Assembly: GCA_023386045.1 (NCBI GenBank)
Contig: JAEWKK010000006.1
Location: 19,620 to 83,619, forward strand
DNA from: Bacteroidota bacterium
GTDB lineage: Bacteria > Bacteroidota > Bacteroidia > Chitinophagales > Chitinophagaceae
Length of the DNA stretch: 64,000 nt
Reading direction: 5' to 3'
The position numbers were made by a program, and so were the translations under genes. The notes beneath the pieces were generated by a model. The model was given only the letters and a program-made list of their open reading frames with translations. It was not told where the DNA came from and did no database searches. Within the stretch, counting starts at the first letter, position 1. Every line of letters starts with the position of its first letter. Shown here piece by piece: positions 50,200-59,231 of the stretch.

Positions 50200-52173
50200 A
50201 TGAAAAAGATCCTTGGCTGTTTATTAGCACTGGCATTGACCCATATCGGCGCAACACAGAACAACAGGTATATCGTAAAATTTAAGAACAAGGGGAATAA
50301 CGGCTATAGCTTCTCCAATCCTTCAGCCTATCTTTCTCAAAGAGCCATTGACAGAAGAACAAGGTTCAGTCTTTCAATTGACAGCTCAGACCTTCCTGTA
50401 ACTCCCCGTTATATAGACAGCGTAATTCTTTCCGGCAATGTAACCCTGCTGAACATGTCAAAATGGATCAACGCCATTTCCATTTATACAACAGATGCGA
50501 CGGCTCTTGCGAAGATCAATAGTTTTCCATTTGTTCAATCGGTTAGCAGCATTGCACCACGAACCTCGGAACCTTCAAATAAAAAAAACAAATTCGAACC
50601 AATTGAAGCACCCATTCAACCTTCTCAAAAGCCTTTAAATATTCTTTCCGATTATTATGATTATGGACCTGCATTCAACCAGGTGCATATTCACAATGGA
50701 GAATTCCTGCACAACATCGGACTTCGCGGGCAGGGAATGATCATCGGCATGCTGGATGCAGGCTTCCAGAATTATCTTACTGTAAAAGCATTTGACAGTG
50801 CAAGGGCTAATGGACAGATACTGGGCGTTTATGATTTTGTAGCCAAAGACAGTAGTGTGAATGAAGATAATTCACATGGCATGCAATGCTTTTCAACCAT
50901 TGCCGCCAACATACCCGGGCAGTTTGTAGGTACTGCACCCAAAGCAAAATTTTATTTATTCAGAAGTGAAGATGCTGCAACAGAATATCCCATTGAAGAA
51001 TTCAACTGGGTATGTGCTGCTGAAAGAGTTGACAGCTCAGGTGGTGATTTGATTTCATCATCTCTTGGATACAATGAATTTGATGCACCATTCACAACCT
51101 TCAGTCATAGTAATGCCGACATGAACGGCAATACTACACTTCCAGCTATCGGAGCAGACCTTGCATCGAAGAAAGGAATACTGGTGGTGAATTCCGCCGG
51201 CAATGAAGGAGCTGATACCTGGCATTACATCATCACTCCTGCTGATGGTGACAGCGTGCTTGCAGTAGGTGCTGTAAATGGCGCGGGTACTGTTGCTGCA
51301 TTTTCGAGTTATGGTCCTTCTTCAGACGGACAGGTAAAACCTGATGTAGCTTCTGTTGGTGTTCAGACGGTAGTCCAGTTTCCCAACAATACGATAGGCG
51401 CGAATAATGGTACTTCATTTTCTGCACCTAATATGGCCGGACTGGCAACCTGTCTTTGGCAGGGATTTCCTGAGTTCAACAATATGGAAATTATCCGTGC
51501 GCTCAGGCAATCAGGAAGCATAGCTGCAACACCTAACGACAGGATTGGGTATGGCATTCCTGACATGAAAAAAGCAAGCACTATTTTATTGAAGCAATTT
51601 GCGCAGGTGAATGCAAGCTATAATAATTGTAAAACCATTCTGGACTGGACCAGCAAGGACATGTCGGCAATGAAGTACGAGATCGAAAGAATGGAACCAG
51701 GACAACTTGTTTTCTCGAAAATTGCAGAACAGCCAGGTACCGGATCAATATTTGGCACTCATTCCTACCAGTTTACTGACCAGTTAAGTGGTGTGCCTGC
51801 AGGAACAGTGAGCTATCGCATCCGGCAGGTCATTGATACCAGCTCTTCCGGATTTCATGCGGATTATCTTGACACTATACAGGTAGTTCTCTCTTCTGAT
51901 TGTGAATTTGTAGTTACCGAACCGGTAACACTGATGCCCAATCCTGCCCTCAATGATTTTTTAGTGAGAGTCAATCTCAACGCATCCATACAAAGACTGG
52001 TCATCCGTTTGTTTAATGGCAAAGGACAGCTGGTATATGAATCAATAAATAACAAGGGAACCGGAATTGCCAGCTATAATGTTCCCACCTATCAGTTACC
52101 GAAGGGAAAGTATTATGTGATGGTGCTTAATGATAGCAAGAAGATCACTACCCTGCCTCTTATCAAACTATAA
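50200..52173 (+). CDS. secreted subtilisin-family serine protease with T9SS sorting domain
   Basis: The 657-residue protein has a signal peptide (MKKILGCLLALALTHIGA), an inhibitor-like propeptide region (about 20-130), and the S8 catalytic domain. The triad is D186 in GMLDAGF, H226 in NSHGMQ and S406 in NGTSFSAPNMAG, with the oxyanion-type N in NSAGNEGA. From about residue 575 a T9SS C-terminal domain follows (LMPNPALNDFLVRV, IRLFNGKGQLVYES, PKGKYYVMVL). It should be exported by T9SS and anchored or released at the cell surface. It is preceded by a lipoprotein with a 3-base gap and convergent with the methyltransferase gene. Confidence 0.93.
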   Translation: MKKILGCLLALALTHIGATQNNRYIVKFKNKGNNGYSFSNPSAYLSQRAIDRRTRFSLSIDSSDLPVTPRYIDSVILSGNVTLLNMSKWINAISIYTTDATALAKINSFPFVQSVSSIAPRTSEPSNKKNKFEPIEAPIQPSQKPLNILSDYYDYGPAFNQVHIHNGEFLHNIGLRGQGMIIGMLDAGFQNYLTVKAFDSARANGQILGVYDFVAKDSSVNEDNSHGMQCFSTIAANIPGQFVGTAPKAKFYLFRSEDAATEYPIEEFNWVCAAERVDSSGGDLISSSLGYNEFDAPFTTFSHSNADMNGNTTLPAIGADLASKKGILVVNSAGNEGADTWHYIITPADGDSVLAVGAVNGAGTVAAFSSYGPSSDGQVKPDVASVGVQTVVQFPNNTIGANNGTSFSAPNMAGLATCLWQGFPEFNNMEIIRALRQSGSIAATPNDRIGYGIPDMKKASTILLKQFAQVNASYNNCKTILDWTSKDMSAMKYEIERMEPGQLVFSKIAEQPGTGSIFGTHSYQFTDQLSGVPAGTVSYRIRQVIDTSSSGFHADYLDTIQVVLSSDCEFVVTEPVTLMPNPALNDFLVRVNLNASIQRLVIRLFNGKGQLVYESINNKGTGIASYNVPTYQLPKGKYYVMVLNDSKKITTLPLIKL

Positions 52174-53325
52174 AGAAAACTGCGCGGCAAAAAGTGTATC
52201 TGCTTTTTGTTCATAACCCCTGAAGTATTGTTGAGAATCTAATTGCAAGGAGGATTGCTTAAGAATAGAATCTACCAGTTCTTCATTCTCTTTTGCAAAA
52301 ACAGAACAGGTGATGTAAAGAAAAAAGCCTCCCGGCTTCAATTGCTTAATAGCATTCCTGACAATTTTTTTCTGAAGTTCTGCGTATGAGTCGATCTTCT
52401 CTTTTTTAAAATAAATTAATTGTTCCGGTGTTCTCGCCCAGGTGCCTGATCCACTGCAGGGTGCATCACAAATAATCAATTCGTATTTATTCTTGTGATG
52501 AAAATTCGCAGAAGAAAGATCGTGGATGAATGATTTATATTGTGTGATACCGGCAGCTTTGAATCTTTTTTGCAGGTTGATCATGATGGATTCCCTGATA
52601 TCAGAAACAGTTAGTCTTGCCTGGGGGTAATGGTCATGAATCAATATTGACTTGCCACCGCTGGCTGCACAACAGTCCCAGACGTTCATTGCCTGATCCA
52701 CCGGTAAATGATCTTTTAATGGAAGAATGACTTTTTGTGAGTTGATGTCCTGAATGACCGCATCTTCATCAACGCTGATTATGTCTTCGATTTTTGTCTG
52801 GTTGATGAAACGCAGGGTTTCATCATTTTCTTCAACAAAAGAAAGGTTTGCATTTTTCAGCTGTTGCAGCAATATTTCTTTTTTCCCGGGCCTTACCCTG
52901 ATAAAAAGATCAGGCTGTTGCAAGAAAGAAAGGCTGAATGATTGCAGGCTGATCTGAGGACTCAGTTCATCAGGAAAAGGAAAAATATTTTCCACTTCTG
53001 AAATACCATTGATCTCTTCCAGCTTTTTTTGAAGTGGCAGTTTTACCAGAGCGTTCCATTCAGGTTTAAGTTCACTAAGTATGAGGCTGGGAGTTTCAGA
53101 ACATAAGAAAAGGGCGATCAGCAGTCTTTCTTCTCTTTCCTTATTGGAATAAGCATGGCCCAGCCGGAAATAACAATAACAAAGGTTAGAGATTTCCTTT
53201 CTGTCGCGGGAACCATATTTTTTATTTTCCCTGAAATAGGTCTTCAGCCAGGATGCCAGTGGAATGGAACCGTCATAAGTTTCAAGAATTCTGTTGGCCG
53301 AGTTCAGGTAAGAGTGTGAACGCAT
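52168..53325 (-). CDS. RsmB/NOP2-family 16S rRNA (cytosine-C5) methyltransferase
   Basis: The 385-residue SAM-dependent enzyme methylates cytosine in RNA. The start at MRSHSYLNSANRIL is taken; a Met 18 codons upstream is in the divergent leader and rejected. Motifs are VWDCCAASGGKSILI (SAM binding), TVSDIRESIMINLQKRF, DAPCSGSGTWARTPE with one catalytic Cys, and YITCSVFAKENEELV with the second. The N-terminal roughly 130 residues resemble the NusB-like helical domain of RsmB. The precise rRNA position is not determined. The end overlaps the subtilisin gene by six bases. Confidence 0.9.
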   Translation of the reverse strand: MRSHSYLNSANRILETYDGSIPLASWLKTYFRENKKYGSRDRKEISNLCYCYFRLGHAYSNKEREERLLIALFLCSETPSLILSELKPEWNALVKLPLQKKLEEINGISEVENIFPFPDELSPQISLQSFSLSFLQQPDLFIRVRPGKKEILLQQLKNANLSFVEENDETLRFINQTKIEDIISVDEDAVIQDINSQKVILPLKDHLPVDQAMNVWDCCAASGGKSILIHDHYPQARLTVSDIRESIMINLQKRFKAAGITQYKSFIHDLSSANFHHKNKYELIICDAPCSGSGTWARTPEQLIYFKKEKIDSYAELQKKIVRNAIKQLKPGGFFLYITCSVFAKENEELVDSILKQSSLQLDSQQYFRGYEQKADTLFAAQFSL

Positions 53326-53343
53326 GGTACAAATGTCTGAAAA

Positions 53344-53373
53344 TAAAAAAGCGATCCGCTTGTGCGAACCGCT
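53344..53373 (-). terminator. terminator of the lipoprotein gene upstream of the methyltransferase
   Basis: On the minus strand GCGGTTCGC and GCGGATCGC pair (two G-T pairs) around ACAA and end in six T, 21 bases after the stop of the lipoprotein gene. It lies just upstream of the methyltransferase start. Confidence 0.75.
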
Positions 53374-53393
53374 TTCCATTCATTTATCTTCTA

Positions 53394-54242
53394 TTATTGA
53401 TAGGTATAGGTGGTGGTAGCAGTTGAGGTTCCGTCTGTTTCAATACCCGTCAGTGGCCGGTTGGCTGTATTATAGGTATAGGTTACATTGGAAACAAAAT
53501 TATCAGCCGGAGTGGTTGCTGAAACCATGGTGGTTTTTGAAACATTGCTGGCCGAATAAAACTGGCTCATTCCCATGATGGGAGCTTCGGCAGCAAACTG
53601 CAAGGGATTGATCTTTGCATCGTATTCAAAAGTATAAGTCTCTTCAAGCACAAAAGCAGAAGAATTGGTATCGTAAGAATAAACTTTCTGCGTCAGTAAA
53701 TTATTGCCTGCATAAGTGAATTCTGATTTGGTAATGGGTTCATAACCCATGCCGCTTCCATCATCCAGGTAATCGATTTGGGAAAGCAGTTTACCACCGG
53801 CATCGTAATTAAAAGCAATGCTGTCCATCAAAGTGAATCCAAAAATGGAGATCATCGTGATCGCGTTTTTATACCTGCTGCTGGCAGCGTCATAATTCAC
53901 ATTGGATACAATACTGTCAATGCCAAATGCAAGAAGGTCGACACTTTTAGTAATTTGCTTCTGGATGATGCCTGCAGTATTTCTTACCAGGCTAATGCGA
54001 AGGTCCACAGGTTGGCCGCCGCTAATACCGGAAGCTGCATAATAAGTGATCTTGCCTGCGCCGTTATAAGTAAAATTGGTTTGAGTGGAATCAGCACCTG
54101 AAATAGTTACTGTCTTTAGTAACCTTGTTCCGGCCTGCACAGTGGTATTGCCACCATTTCCATTTTCATCATCAATCTCCTTCTGGCAGGAGGTGAGTGC
54201 AAGCATGGCAATAGCTGCTGCAGACATCAGAATACTTCTCAT
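53394..54242 (-). CDS. lipoprotein of unknown function
   Basis: The 282-residue protein is an SPII lipoprotein (lipobox LALTSC-Q), with the start taken at MRSILMSAAAIAM; a TTG seven codons upstream is less likely. The mature part is strand-rich with many Tyr and Thr (TNFTYNGAGKITYYAASG, SEFTYAGNNLLTQKVYSYDT, NVTYTYNTANRPLTGIETDG), each with the NxAGKxxxY-like pattern typical of RHS/YD-like or DUF4595-type beta repeats. It is separated from sucB by 26 bases and may be read from the sucB transcript. Confidence 0.75.
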   Translation of the reverse strand: MRSILMSAAAIAMLALTSCQKEIDDENGNGGNTTVQAGTRLLKTVTISGADSTQTNFTYNGAGKITYYAASGISGGQPVDLRISLVRNTAGIIQKQITKSVDLLAFGIDSIVSNVNYDAASSRYKNAITMISIFGFTLMDSIAFNYDAGGKLLSQIDYLDDGSGMGYEPITKSEFTYAGNNLLTQKVYSYDTNSSAFVLEETYTFEYDAKINPLQFAAEAPIMGMSQFYSASNVSKTTMVSATTPADNFVSNVTYTYNTANRPLTGIETDGTSTATTTYTYQ

Positions 54243-54268
54243 AAGTAAAGTTTTATGTGGCAAAATAA

Positions 54269-55498
54269 TTATAATCCCAGTAAAGCCTTCGTTGGGTCCT
54301 TACCAAATAGCAACAATTCAGGGTTTTCTAACAATTCTTTTACACGCACCAGGAAGGAAACCGACTCTCGCCCATCAATGATGCGGTGATCATAACTCAA
54401 TGCCAGGTACATCATAGGCCTGGCCACGATCTGACCGTCGATGACCATGGGTCTTTCCTGTATCTTATGCATTCCCAATATGGCCGATTGCGGAATATTG
54501 ATAATAGGTGTGGACATCAGCGAGCCAAATACACCACCATTGGTGATGGTAAAGGTTCCTCCCTGCATTTCTTCCATACTCAGTTTATTCTCCCTGGCTT
54601 TGGTGGCCAGCTCCAGGACTTTCTTTTCAATTTCAGCCATGCTGAGACTTTCAGCATTTCTTATCACGGGAACCACCAGGCCTTTTGGTGCTGATACCGC
54701 GATGGAAATATCGCAATAATTGTGATAAACAATAGAATCACCATCGATGTATGCATTTACTGCAGGCCATTCCTGCAATGCATAACAAACCGCCTTTGCA
54801 AAAAAGCTCATGAAACCAAGGTTCACACCATGAGATTCTTTGAACTTATCCTTATTGGCTGTTCTGATAGCCATGATCTTGCCCATATCCACTTCGTTAA
54901 AAGTGGTGAGCATGGCTGTGGTGTTCTTGGCTTCTACCAGTCTCCTGGAAACTGTTTTACGCAGGTTGCTCATTTTTTCCCTGCGCTCTTCCCTGCTGAA
55001 GGTGGTTATACCCGGCTTCACACCTGGACTTTCAAGTGCGCTCAAGACATCATCCTTCAAAATCTTTCCATTATAACCGCTTGGATGGATGTTCTTCGGA
55101 TCCACTTTTTTATCAGCAATGATAGCCGAGGCTACCGGTGTTGCTTTAAGGTCTTCTTTAGCAGTTTTTACTTCAGGTTTTGGTTCGGCCTTTGATGGTT
55201 TTGATTCAGCCGGTGCAGTGGCCGCCTGCTGTTTTTCTGCTGGCGCTTTGGCTTCAGGTTTTGCTACTGATTCATCTATCTGCGCCAGCACATCGCCAAT
55301 ATTCAGTGTATCTCCTTCCTTTCCTACAGTTTTAAGAGTTCCAGCTTTTTCAGCATTCACTTCAAAAGTGGCTTTCTCACTTTCCAGTTCGGCGATCACC
55401 TCATCACGCTCCACATAATCGCCGTCATTCTTCAGCCATTTCACCAGTGTTACTTCATTAATGGATTCTCCAACTGTTGGTACTTTAATATCGATCAT
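54269..55498 (-). CDS. sucB: 2-oxoglutarate dehydrogenase E2 (dihydrolipoyllysine succinyltransferase)
   Basis: E2 transfers the succinyl group to CoA in the TCA cycle. The 409-residue protein has a single lipoyl domain with the lipoylated K42 (ELESEKATF), an Ala/Pro/Lys-rich linker, a peripheral subunit-binding domain (about 118-153: ATPVASAIIADKKVDPKNIH), and the catalytic domain (about 175-409) ending SYDHRIIDGRESVSFL with the catalytic His. It follows sucA after 158 bases that contain heptamer repeats. Confidence 0.95.
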   Translation of the reverse strand: MIDIKVPTVGESINEVTLVKWLKNDGDYVERDEVIAELESEKATFEVNAEKAGTLKTVGKEGDTLNIGDVLAQIDESVAKPEAKAPAEKQQAATAPAESKPSKAEPKPEVKTAKEDLKATPVASAIIADKKVDPKNIHPSGYNGKILKDDVLSALESPGVKPGITTFSREERREKMSNLRKTVSRRLVEAKNTTAMLTTFNEVDMGKIMAIRTANKDKFKESHGVNLGFMSFFAKAVCYALQEWPAVNAYIDGDSIVYHNYCDISIAVSAPKGLVVPVIRNAESLSMAEIEKKVLELATKARENKLSMEEMQGGTFTITNGGVFGSLMSTPIINIPQSAILGMHKIQERPMVIDGQIVARPMMYLALSYDHRIIDGRESVSFLVRVKELLENPELLLFGKDPTKALLGL

Positions 55499-55520
55499 AA
55501 TGATTTAATTCTGTTGTTTT

Positions 55521-55548
55521 AGTTCATAGTTCATAGATCATAGTTAAT
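55521..55548. repeat. 4-unit heptamer repeat (AGTTCAT type) between sucA and sucB
   Basis: Four in-phase units AGTTCAT, AGTTCAT, AGATCAT, AGTTAAT are in the sucA-sucB spacer. Near 55600-55635 the same spacer also has CCGTTTGACGAAC, resembling the CGTTTGA unit at 15299. Confidence 0.7.
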
Positions 55549-55656
55549 AGCCTGTTTATTGCAATATTTTTACTGACGATTCTTCCTCTATTTTACCTTA
55601 CAATTGCCGTCTCACTTTTGCCGTTTGACGAACGGAGGCGAACTTTTACTTGAACT

Positions 55657-58404
55657 TTAAATACTAAACGCTGTTTCAACTATCTCTTCCTGTTCCTGCG
55701 CATGCACCTTGCTATAACCACTGGCTGTAGAAGCGCTGGGCTGACGGCTGATGATGCCAAAATTGATGGACTTCAGATTCATTTGCAAATAAGAAGCAGC
55801 ACCCATATTCAAAGGCTCTTCCTGAACCCAGAACCAGGTTGCGCGATTGTATTTTTTATACAATGCTTCCAGTTGATTATATGGCAGGGGATACAATTGC
55901 TCCACGCGAATTATGGCTACGTCATTCCTGTTATCCTTGTGTTGTCTTTCTGCAAGATCATAATAGATCTTTCCGGAACAGAAGAGCACTTTCTTTACCT
56001 GCGATGCATCTTTTATATTCGGATCTTCAATTATTTCTCTGAATCCGCCATTGGTGAATTCACTCATGGTGGAATAAGTTCCAGCGTGTCTGAGGTTGGC
56101 CTTGGGTGAAAAATTCACCAGTGGTTTCCTGAAAGGCCAGGTTAGCTGTCTTCTTAATAAATGGAAAAAGTTGGCTGCCGTGGTTACATTGGTGATCACC
56201 ATATTCAACTCTCCGCAAAGCTGTAAAAATCTTTCCAGTCTTGCGCTACTGTGTTCAGGTCCCTGTCCTTCATAACCATGTGGCAATAACATCACTACAC
56301 CGCTCATGCGCAGCCATTTTGTTTCTGCCGATGCAATAAACTGGTCGATGATGATCTGTGCGCCATTGGCAAAATCTCCGAATTGCGCTTCCCATAAAAC
56401 CAGTGTATTTGGATTGGCAAGGGCATAGCCATATTCAAATCCAAGAACCGCATATTCACTTAAAAGAGAATTGTAGATCAGGAATTGTCCCTGCTTGTCG
56501 CGAAGCCTGCTCAGGCGATTGTATTCATCGTTGTTCGTCTCATCATACAATACAGCATGACGGTGAGAAAAGGTTCCGCGCTTTACATCCTGTCCGCTCA
56601 TGCGAACATCCTTTCCTTCTATAAGTAAACTTGCATAAGCAAGCAATTCAGCCGTGGCCCAATCGAGTTTTTGTTCTGACTGAAACAGCTTGATTTTGTC
56701 ATTAAGTATCTTTTCCACCTTTCTCAAAGGCTTGAAACCTTCGGGCCATTTCATGAGGCTATCAAAAAGCTGGCGGAAATTATCTTCTGTGATGGCTGTA
56801 ACAGGCGAGTTATCAAAGTCTTCAGCCGTTGCCTTGCGAAGACTCTTCCACCACAACTCTGGTTGCTGGTATTTATATGGCAAAGGATTCTGCTTCACTT
56901 CATCCAGTCTTTCCTGCAGATCGGACCAGAATTTCTTTTCCATTTCCTTGGCCATCTCCTGCGCATCTGCTTCTCCATTCTTTAATAAATACTGTATATA
57001 GGTTTCCCTTGGATTGGCGTGCTTATCAATGAGAGCATATAATTGTGGCTGGGTGAATTTTGGATCATCACCTTCATTGTGACCATGGCGTCGATAGCAG
57101 ACCATGTCAATGAATATATCGGAATTGAATTGCTGCCTGTAACGCGTTGCGATCTGTGCGCATTTTACTACAGCTTCAGGATCATCACCATTCACATGTA
57201 AAACGGGAGCCTGAATGGTAGAAGCAATGGAAGTGGCATAGTCTGAACTTCGTGCATCATCAAAATCAGTGGTAAAACCGATCTGGTTATTAATGACAAA
57301 ATGCATGGTGCCACCGGTATGATATCCCTTCAAAGCACTCATCTGCAATATTTCATAAACAATTCCCTGGCCGGCTACTGAAGCATCACCATGAATGAGA
57401 ATGGGAAGCACATGATCAAATTCAGAAGCATAGAGCACATCGGCCTTGGCCCTTGAATATCCCAGCACAACCGGGTTGACGGCTTCCAGGTGAGAAGGAT
57501 TGGGAGTCAGTTTCAGATGGATCCTGTTGCCATTGGCTGTTTCCACTTCACTGCTGAATCCAAGATGGTATTTAACATCCCCGCTACCCATCGTCTGATC
57601 AGGAATGGCTGTTCCTTCAAATTCACTGAAGATCTGCTCATAAGTTTTGCCCAGGATATTGGCAAGAACATTCAGCCTGCCCCTGTGCGCCATTCCGATG
57701 ACTGCTTCTTTTACACCGAATTCAGTTCCTACGGTGAGCATGGCGTCAAGTGCCGCAATGGTAGTCTCACCACCTTCAAGTGAAAAACGCTTTTGCCCGA
57801 TGTATTTGGTATGAAGGAATTTTTCGAAGATCACACCCTGGTTCAATTTATCGAGTATCCTTTTCCTCTGGTCCAGCGGCATGGTTTGCTGCAGGGTTGT
57901 CTCCAGTTCTTTCTGAATCCATTCACGACGCTCCTGGTCTACGATATACTGGAACTCTGCTCCTACATGGGAAGTGTAGATCTTTTTAAGTTGATCAATT
58001 ATGGTTTGCAGTGTTGCTGTTCCCAGGCCGATGAACTGGCCGGCAGCAAAGTTTTGTCCCAGGTCTGACTCATTCAGCCCGAAATATTTAAGGTCAAGAT
58101 TGGCGCCCCTGTCCTTTCTTGGACGGATAGGATTGGTGGTGGCGACCAGATGTCCTTTGGATCGATAAGCAAGTATCAGTTGGTAAACCGAAAATTCTTT
58201 GACTAACTGGTTTCCATCTACTGAGGGAGCACTTCCGTTTATTGTGGTCTGGTGGCCATTTACGGCATTGGATACGGCAAAATCGAAGCCTTCAAAAAAT
58301 CTCCTGTAATCAGGATCAACGCTTTCAGGGTTCTGAATAAAATCATTATACAGGCTTTCAATATAGGCCGGGTGGGAATGTGTGATATAAGAAAAGTCCT
58401 TCAT
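55657..58404 (-). CDS. sucA: 2-oxoglutarate dehydrogenase E1
   Basis: E1 decarboxylates 2-oxoglutarate with thiamine diphosphate. The 915-residue chain (start MKDFSYITHSHPAYIESL; a Met 20 codons upstream is rejected) has the N-terminal segment with the YRxxGH-like AYRSKGHLVATTNPI, the ThDP part GMAHRGRLNVLANILGK, HGDASVAGQGIVYE, NNQIGFTT, DPEAVVKCAQIATRYR and the transketolase-like C-terminal domain (EYAVLGFEYGYALANP, LPHGYEGQGPEHSSARLERF). The gene is upstream of sucB in one transcription unit. Confidence 0.96.
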   Translation of the reverse strand: MKDFSYITHSHPAYIESLYNDFIQNPESVDPDYRRFFEGFDFAVSNAVNGHQTTINGSAPSVDGNQLVKEFSVYQLILAYRSKGHLVATTNPIRPRKDRGANLDLKYFGLNESDLGQNFAAGQFIGLGTATLQTIIDQLKKIYTSHVGAEFQYIVDQERREWIQKELETTLQQTMPLDQRKRILDKLNQGVIFEKFLHTKYIGQKRFSLEGGETTIAALDAMLTVGTEFGVKEAVIGMAHRGRLNVLANILGKTYEQIFSEFEGTAIPDQTMGSGDVKYHLGFSSEVETANGNRIHLKLTPNPSHLEAVNPVVLGYSRAKADVLYASEFDHVLPILIHGDASVAGQGIVYEILQMSALKGYHTGGTMHFVINNQIGFTTDFDDARSSDYATSIASTIQAPVLHVNGDDPEAVVKCAQIATRYRQQFNSDIFIDMVCYRRHGHNEGDDPKFTQPQLYALIDKHANPRETYIQYLLKNGEADAQEMAKEMEKKFWSDLQERLDEVKQNPLPYKYQQPELWWKSLRKATAEDFDNSPVTAITEDNFRQLFDSLMKWPEGFKPLRKVEKILNDKIKLFQSEQKLDWATAELLAYASLLIEGKDVRMSGQDVKRGTFSHRHAVLYDETNNDEYNRLSRLRDKQGQFLIYNSLLSEYAVLGFEYGYALANPNTLVLWEAQFGDFANGAQIIIDQFIASAETKWLRMSGVVMLLPHGYEGQGPEHSSARLERFLQLCGELNMVITNVTTAANFFHLLRRQLTWPFRKPLVNFSPKANLRHAGTYSTMSEFTNGGFREIIEDPNIKDASQVKKVLFCSGKIYYDLAERQHKDNRNDVAIIRVEQLYPLPYNQLEALYKKYNRATWFWVQEEPLNMGAASYLQMNLKSINFGIISRQPSASTASGYSKVHAQEQEEIVETAFSI

Positions 58405-58472
58405 GAAAGGAGGTTTGAATTTGGGAAGGCAAATATCGCTTAAAATACCAATTGAAAGACACAATGTGATAG

Positions 58473-58549
58473 GGTGAGTGGTGAATGGTGAGTGGTGAGT
58501 AGCTTACTGGTAGTGAATAATGAATGGGAATGTTGAGTTGCGAGTTGCT
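58473..58549. repeat. heptamer-type tract upstream of sucA
   Basis: This is a run of GTGAGTG-, GTGAATG- and GAGTTGC-type units between sucA and rpsT, degenerate copies of the GTGAGTN heptamer. It lies in the 500-base gap 58405-58904, which otherwise holds the two next repeat tracts and the rpsT promoter. I see no gene in it. Confidence 0.65.
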
Positions 58550-58586
58550 TAAAGCGGAGTTACGCACCTGTTTCCTTAGTTTTCCA

Positions 58587-58639
58587 TTGGCTATGGTGTA
58601 GGGCTTATGGCCAATGGCATATGGAAATAGCGTATGGTA
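58587..58639. repeat. TATGGNN-type repeat
   Basis: Units CTATGGT, TTATGGC, AATGGCA, TATGGAA and TATGGTA appear at about 7-base intervals. It is more degenerate than the other tracts but of the same kind, and similar to the CTATGGA pair near 14815. Confidence 0.5.
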
Positions 58640-58652
58640 AATCTGCTCCCCT

Positions 58653-58801
58653 CAACCCTCTCAACTCTATCAACCATGTCAACCTTCTAAACTTTCTAAA
58701 CTCTCTAAACTCTCTCAATCCTCTAAACTTTCTAAACCCTCTAAACTCTCTAAACCCTCTCAACCTTCTCAACTCCCTCAACCCCTAAACCCCCTCAACC
58801 C
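58653..58801. repeat. 14-unit 9-bp tandem array
   Basis: Fourteen in-phase 9-bp units of the form MAAC-YYTCT (CAACCCTCT, AAACTTTCT, AAACTCTCT, AAACCCTCT and so on) fill 58653-58778, followed by degenerate CAACCCCT-type units to 58801. The plus strand is almost free of G, so the array is a long A/C/T versus A/G/T asymmetric tract. The unit length is a multiple of three, but frames contain stops when extended. It ends 58 bases before the rpsT -7 box. Confidence 0.85.
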
Positions 58802-58858
58802 ACTGCTCTTTTTATCAAAATTTTTCCTTTTTAATTTTCCTGTTTCCCTACTGAACCT

Positions 58859-58866
58859 TACCTTTG
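58859..58866 (+). promoter_or_regulatory. -7 element of rpsT
   Basis: TACCTTTG matches TAnnTTTG, 38 bases upstream of the rpsT ATG. The upstream sequence is T-rich without a clear -33 TTG. Confidence 0.55.
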
Positions 58867-58904
58867 CCGTCCCGAATTCAAAACCGGGCTTTAAAATTTC
58901 GAAC

Positions 58905-59159
58905 ATGGCTAATCACAAGGCAACAAAGAAAGATATGCGTCAGGCTGCTAAACGCCGCGATAGAAACCGTTATTACGGAAAAACTACCCGTAATGCCATC
59001 CGCGACCTCAGGGCCGTTGAAGATAAAGCTGCTGCCGGCAAGGATCTGCCTGAAGTGATTTCAATGATCGACAGGTTGGCCAAGCGTGGTGTTATTCACA
59101 AGAATAAGGCTTCTAACCTTAAGAGCAAGCTCACCAAGCGTGTGAATGCAATAGCATAA
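58905..59159 (+). CDS. rpsT: 30S ribosomal protein S20
   Basis: S20 binds 16S rRNA at the bottom of the small subunit. The 84-residue basic protein reads MANHKATKKDMRQAAKRRDRN then TRNAIRDLRAVEDK and ends LKSKLTKRVNAIA, all typical. It is monocistronic, with a -7 box upstream and a strong terminator after. Confidence 0.97.
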   Translation: MANHKATKKDMRQAAKRRDRNRYYGKTTRNAIRDLRAVEDKAAAGKDLPEVISMIDRLAKRGVIHKNKASNLKSKLTKRVNAIA

Positions 59160-59181
59160 CTAATTTCATTTTATCATATTG

Positions 59182-59210
59182 GTCCTCCGGTTGTCGCCGG
59201 GGGACTTTTT
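59182..59210 (+). terminator. terminator after rpsT
   Basis: GTCCTCCGG (59182-59190) and CCGGGGGAC (59197-59205) pair with one G-T pair around TTGTCG and end in five T, 22 bases after the rpsT stop. Confidence 0.88.
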
Positions 59211-59231
59211 ATTTCCCTTTATCTTAGCAGG

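Noticed and set aside
54722..55418. Open frames of 92-157 codons antisense to sucB
   Set aside because: They are shadows of the sucB coding frame, with no start context or protein features.
58653..58801. Possible CRISPR array
   Set aside because: Units of 9 bp follow each other without spacers, and no cas genes are present.
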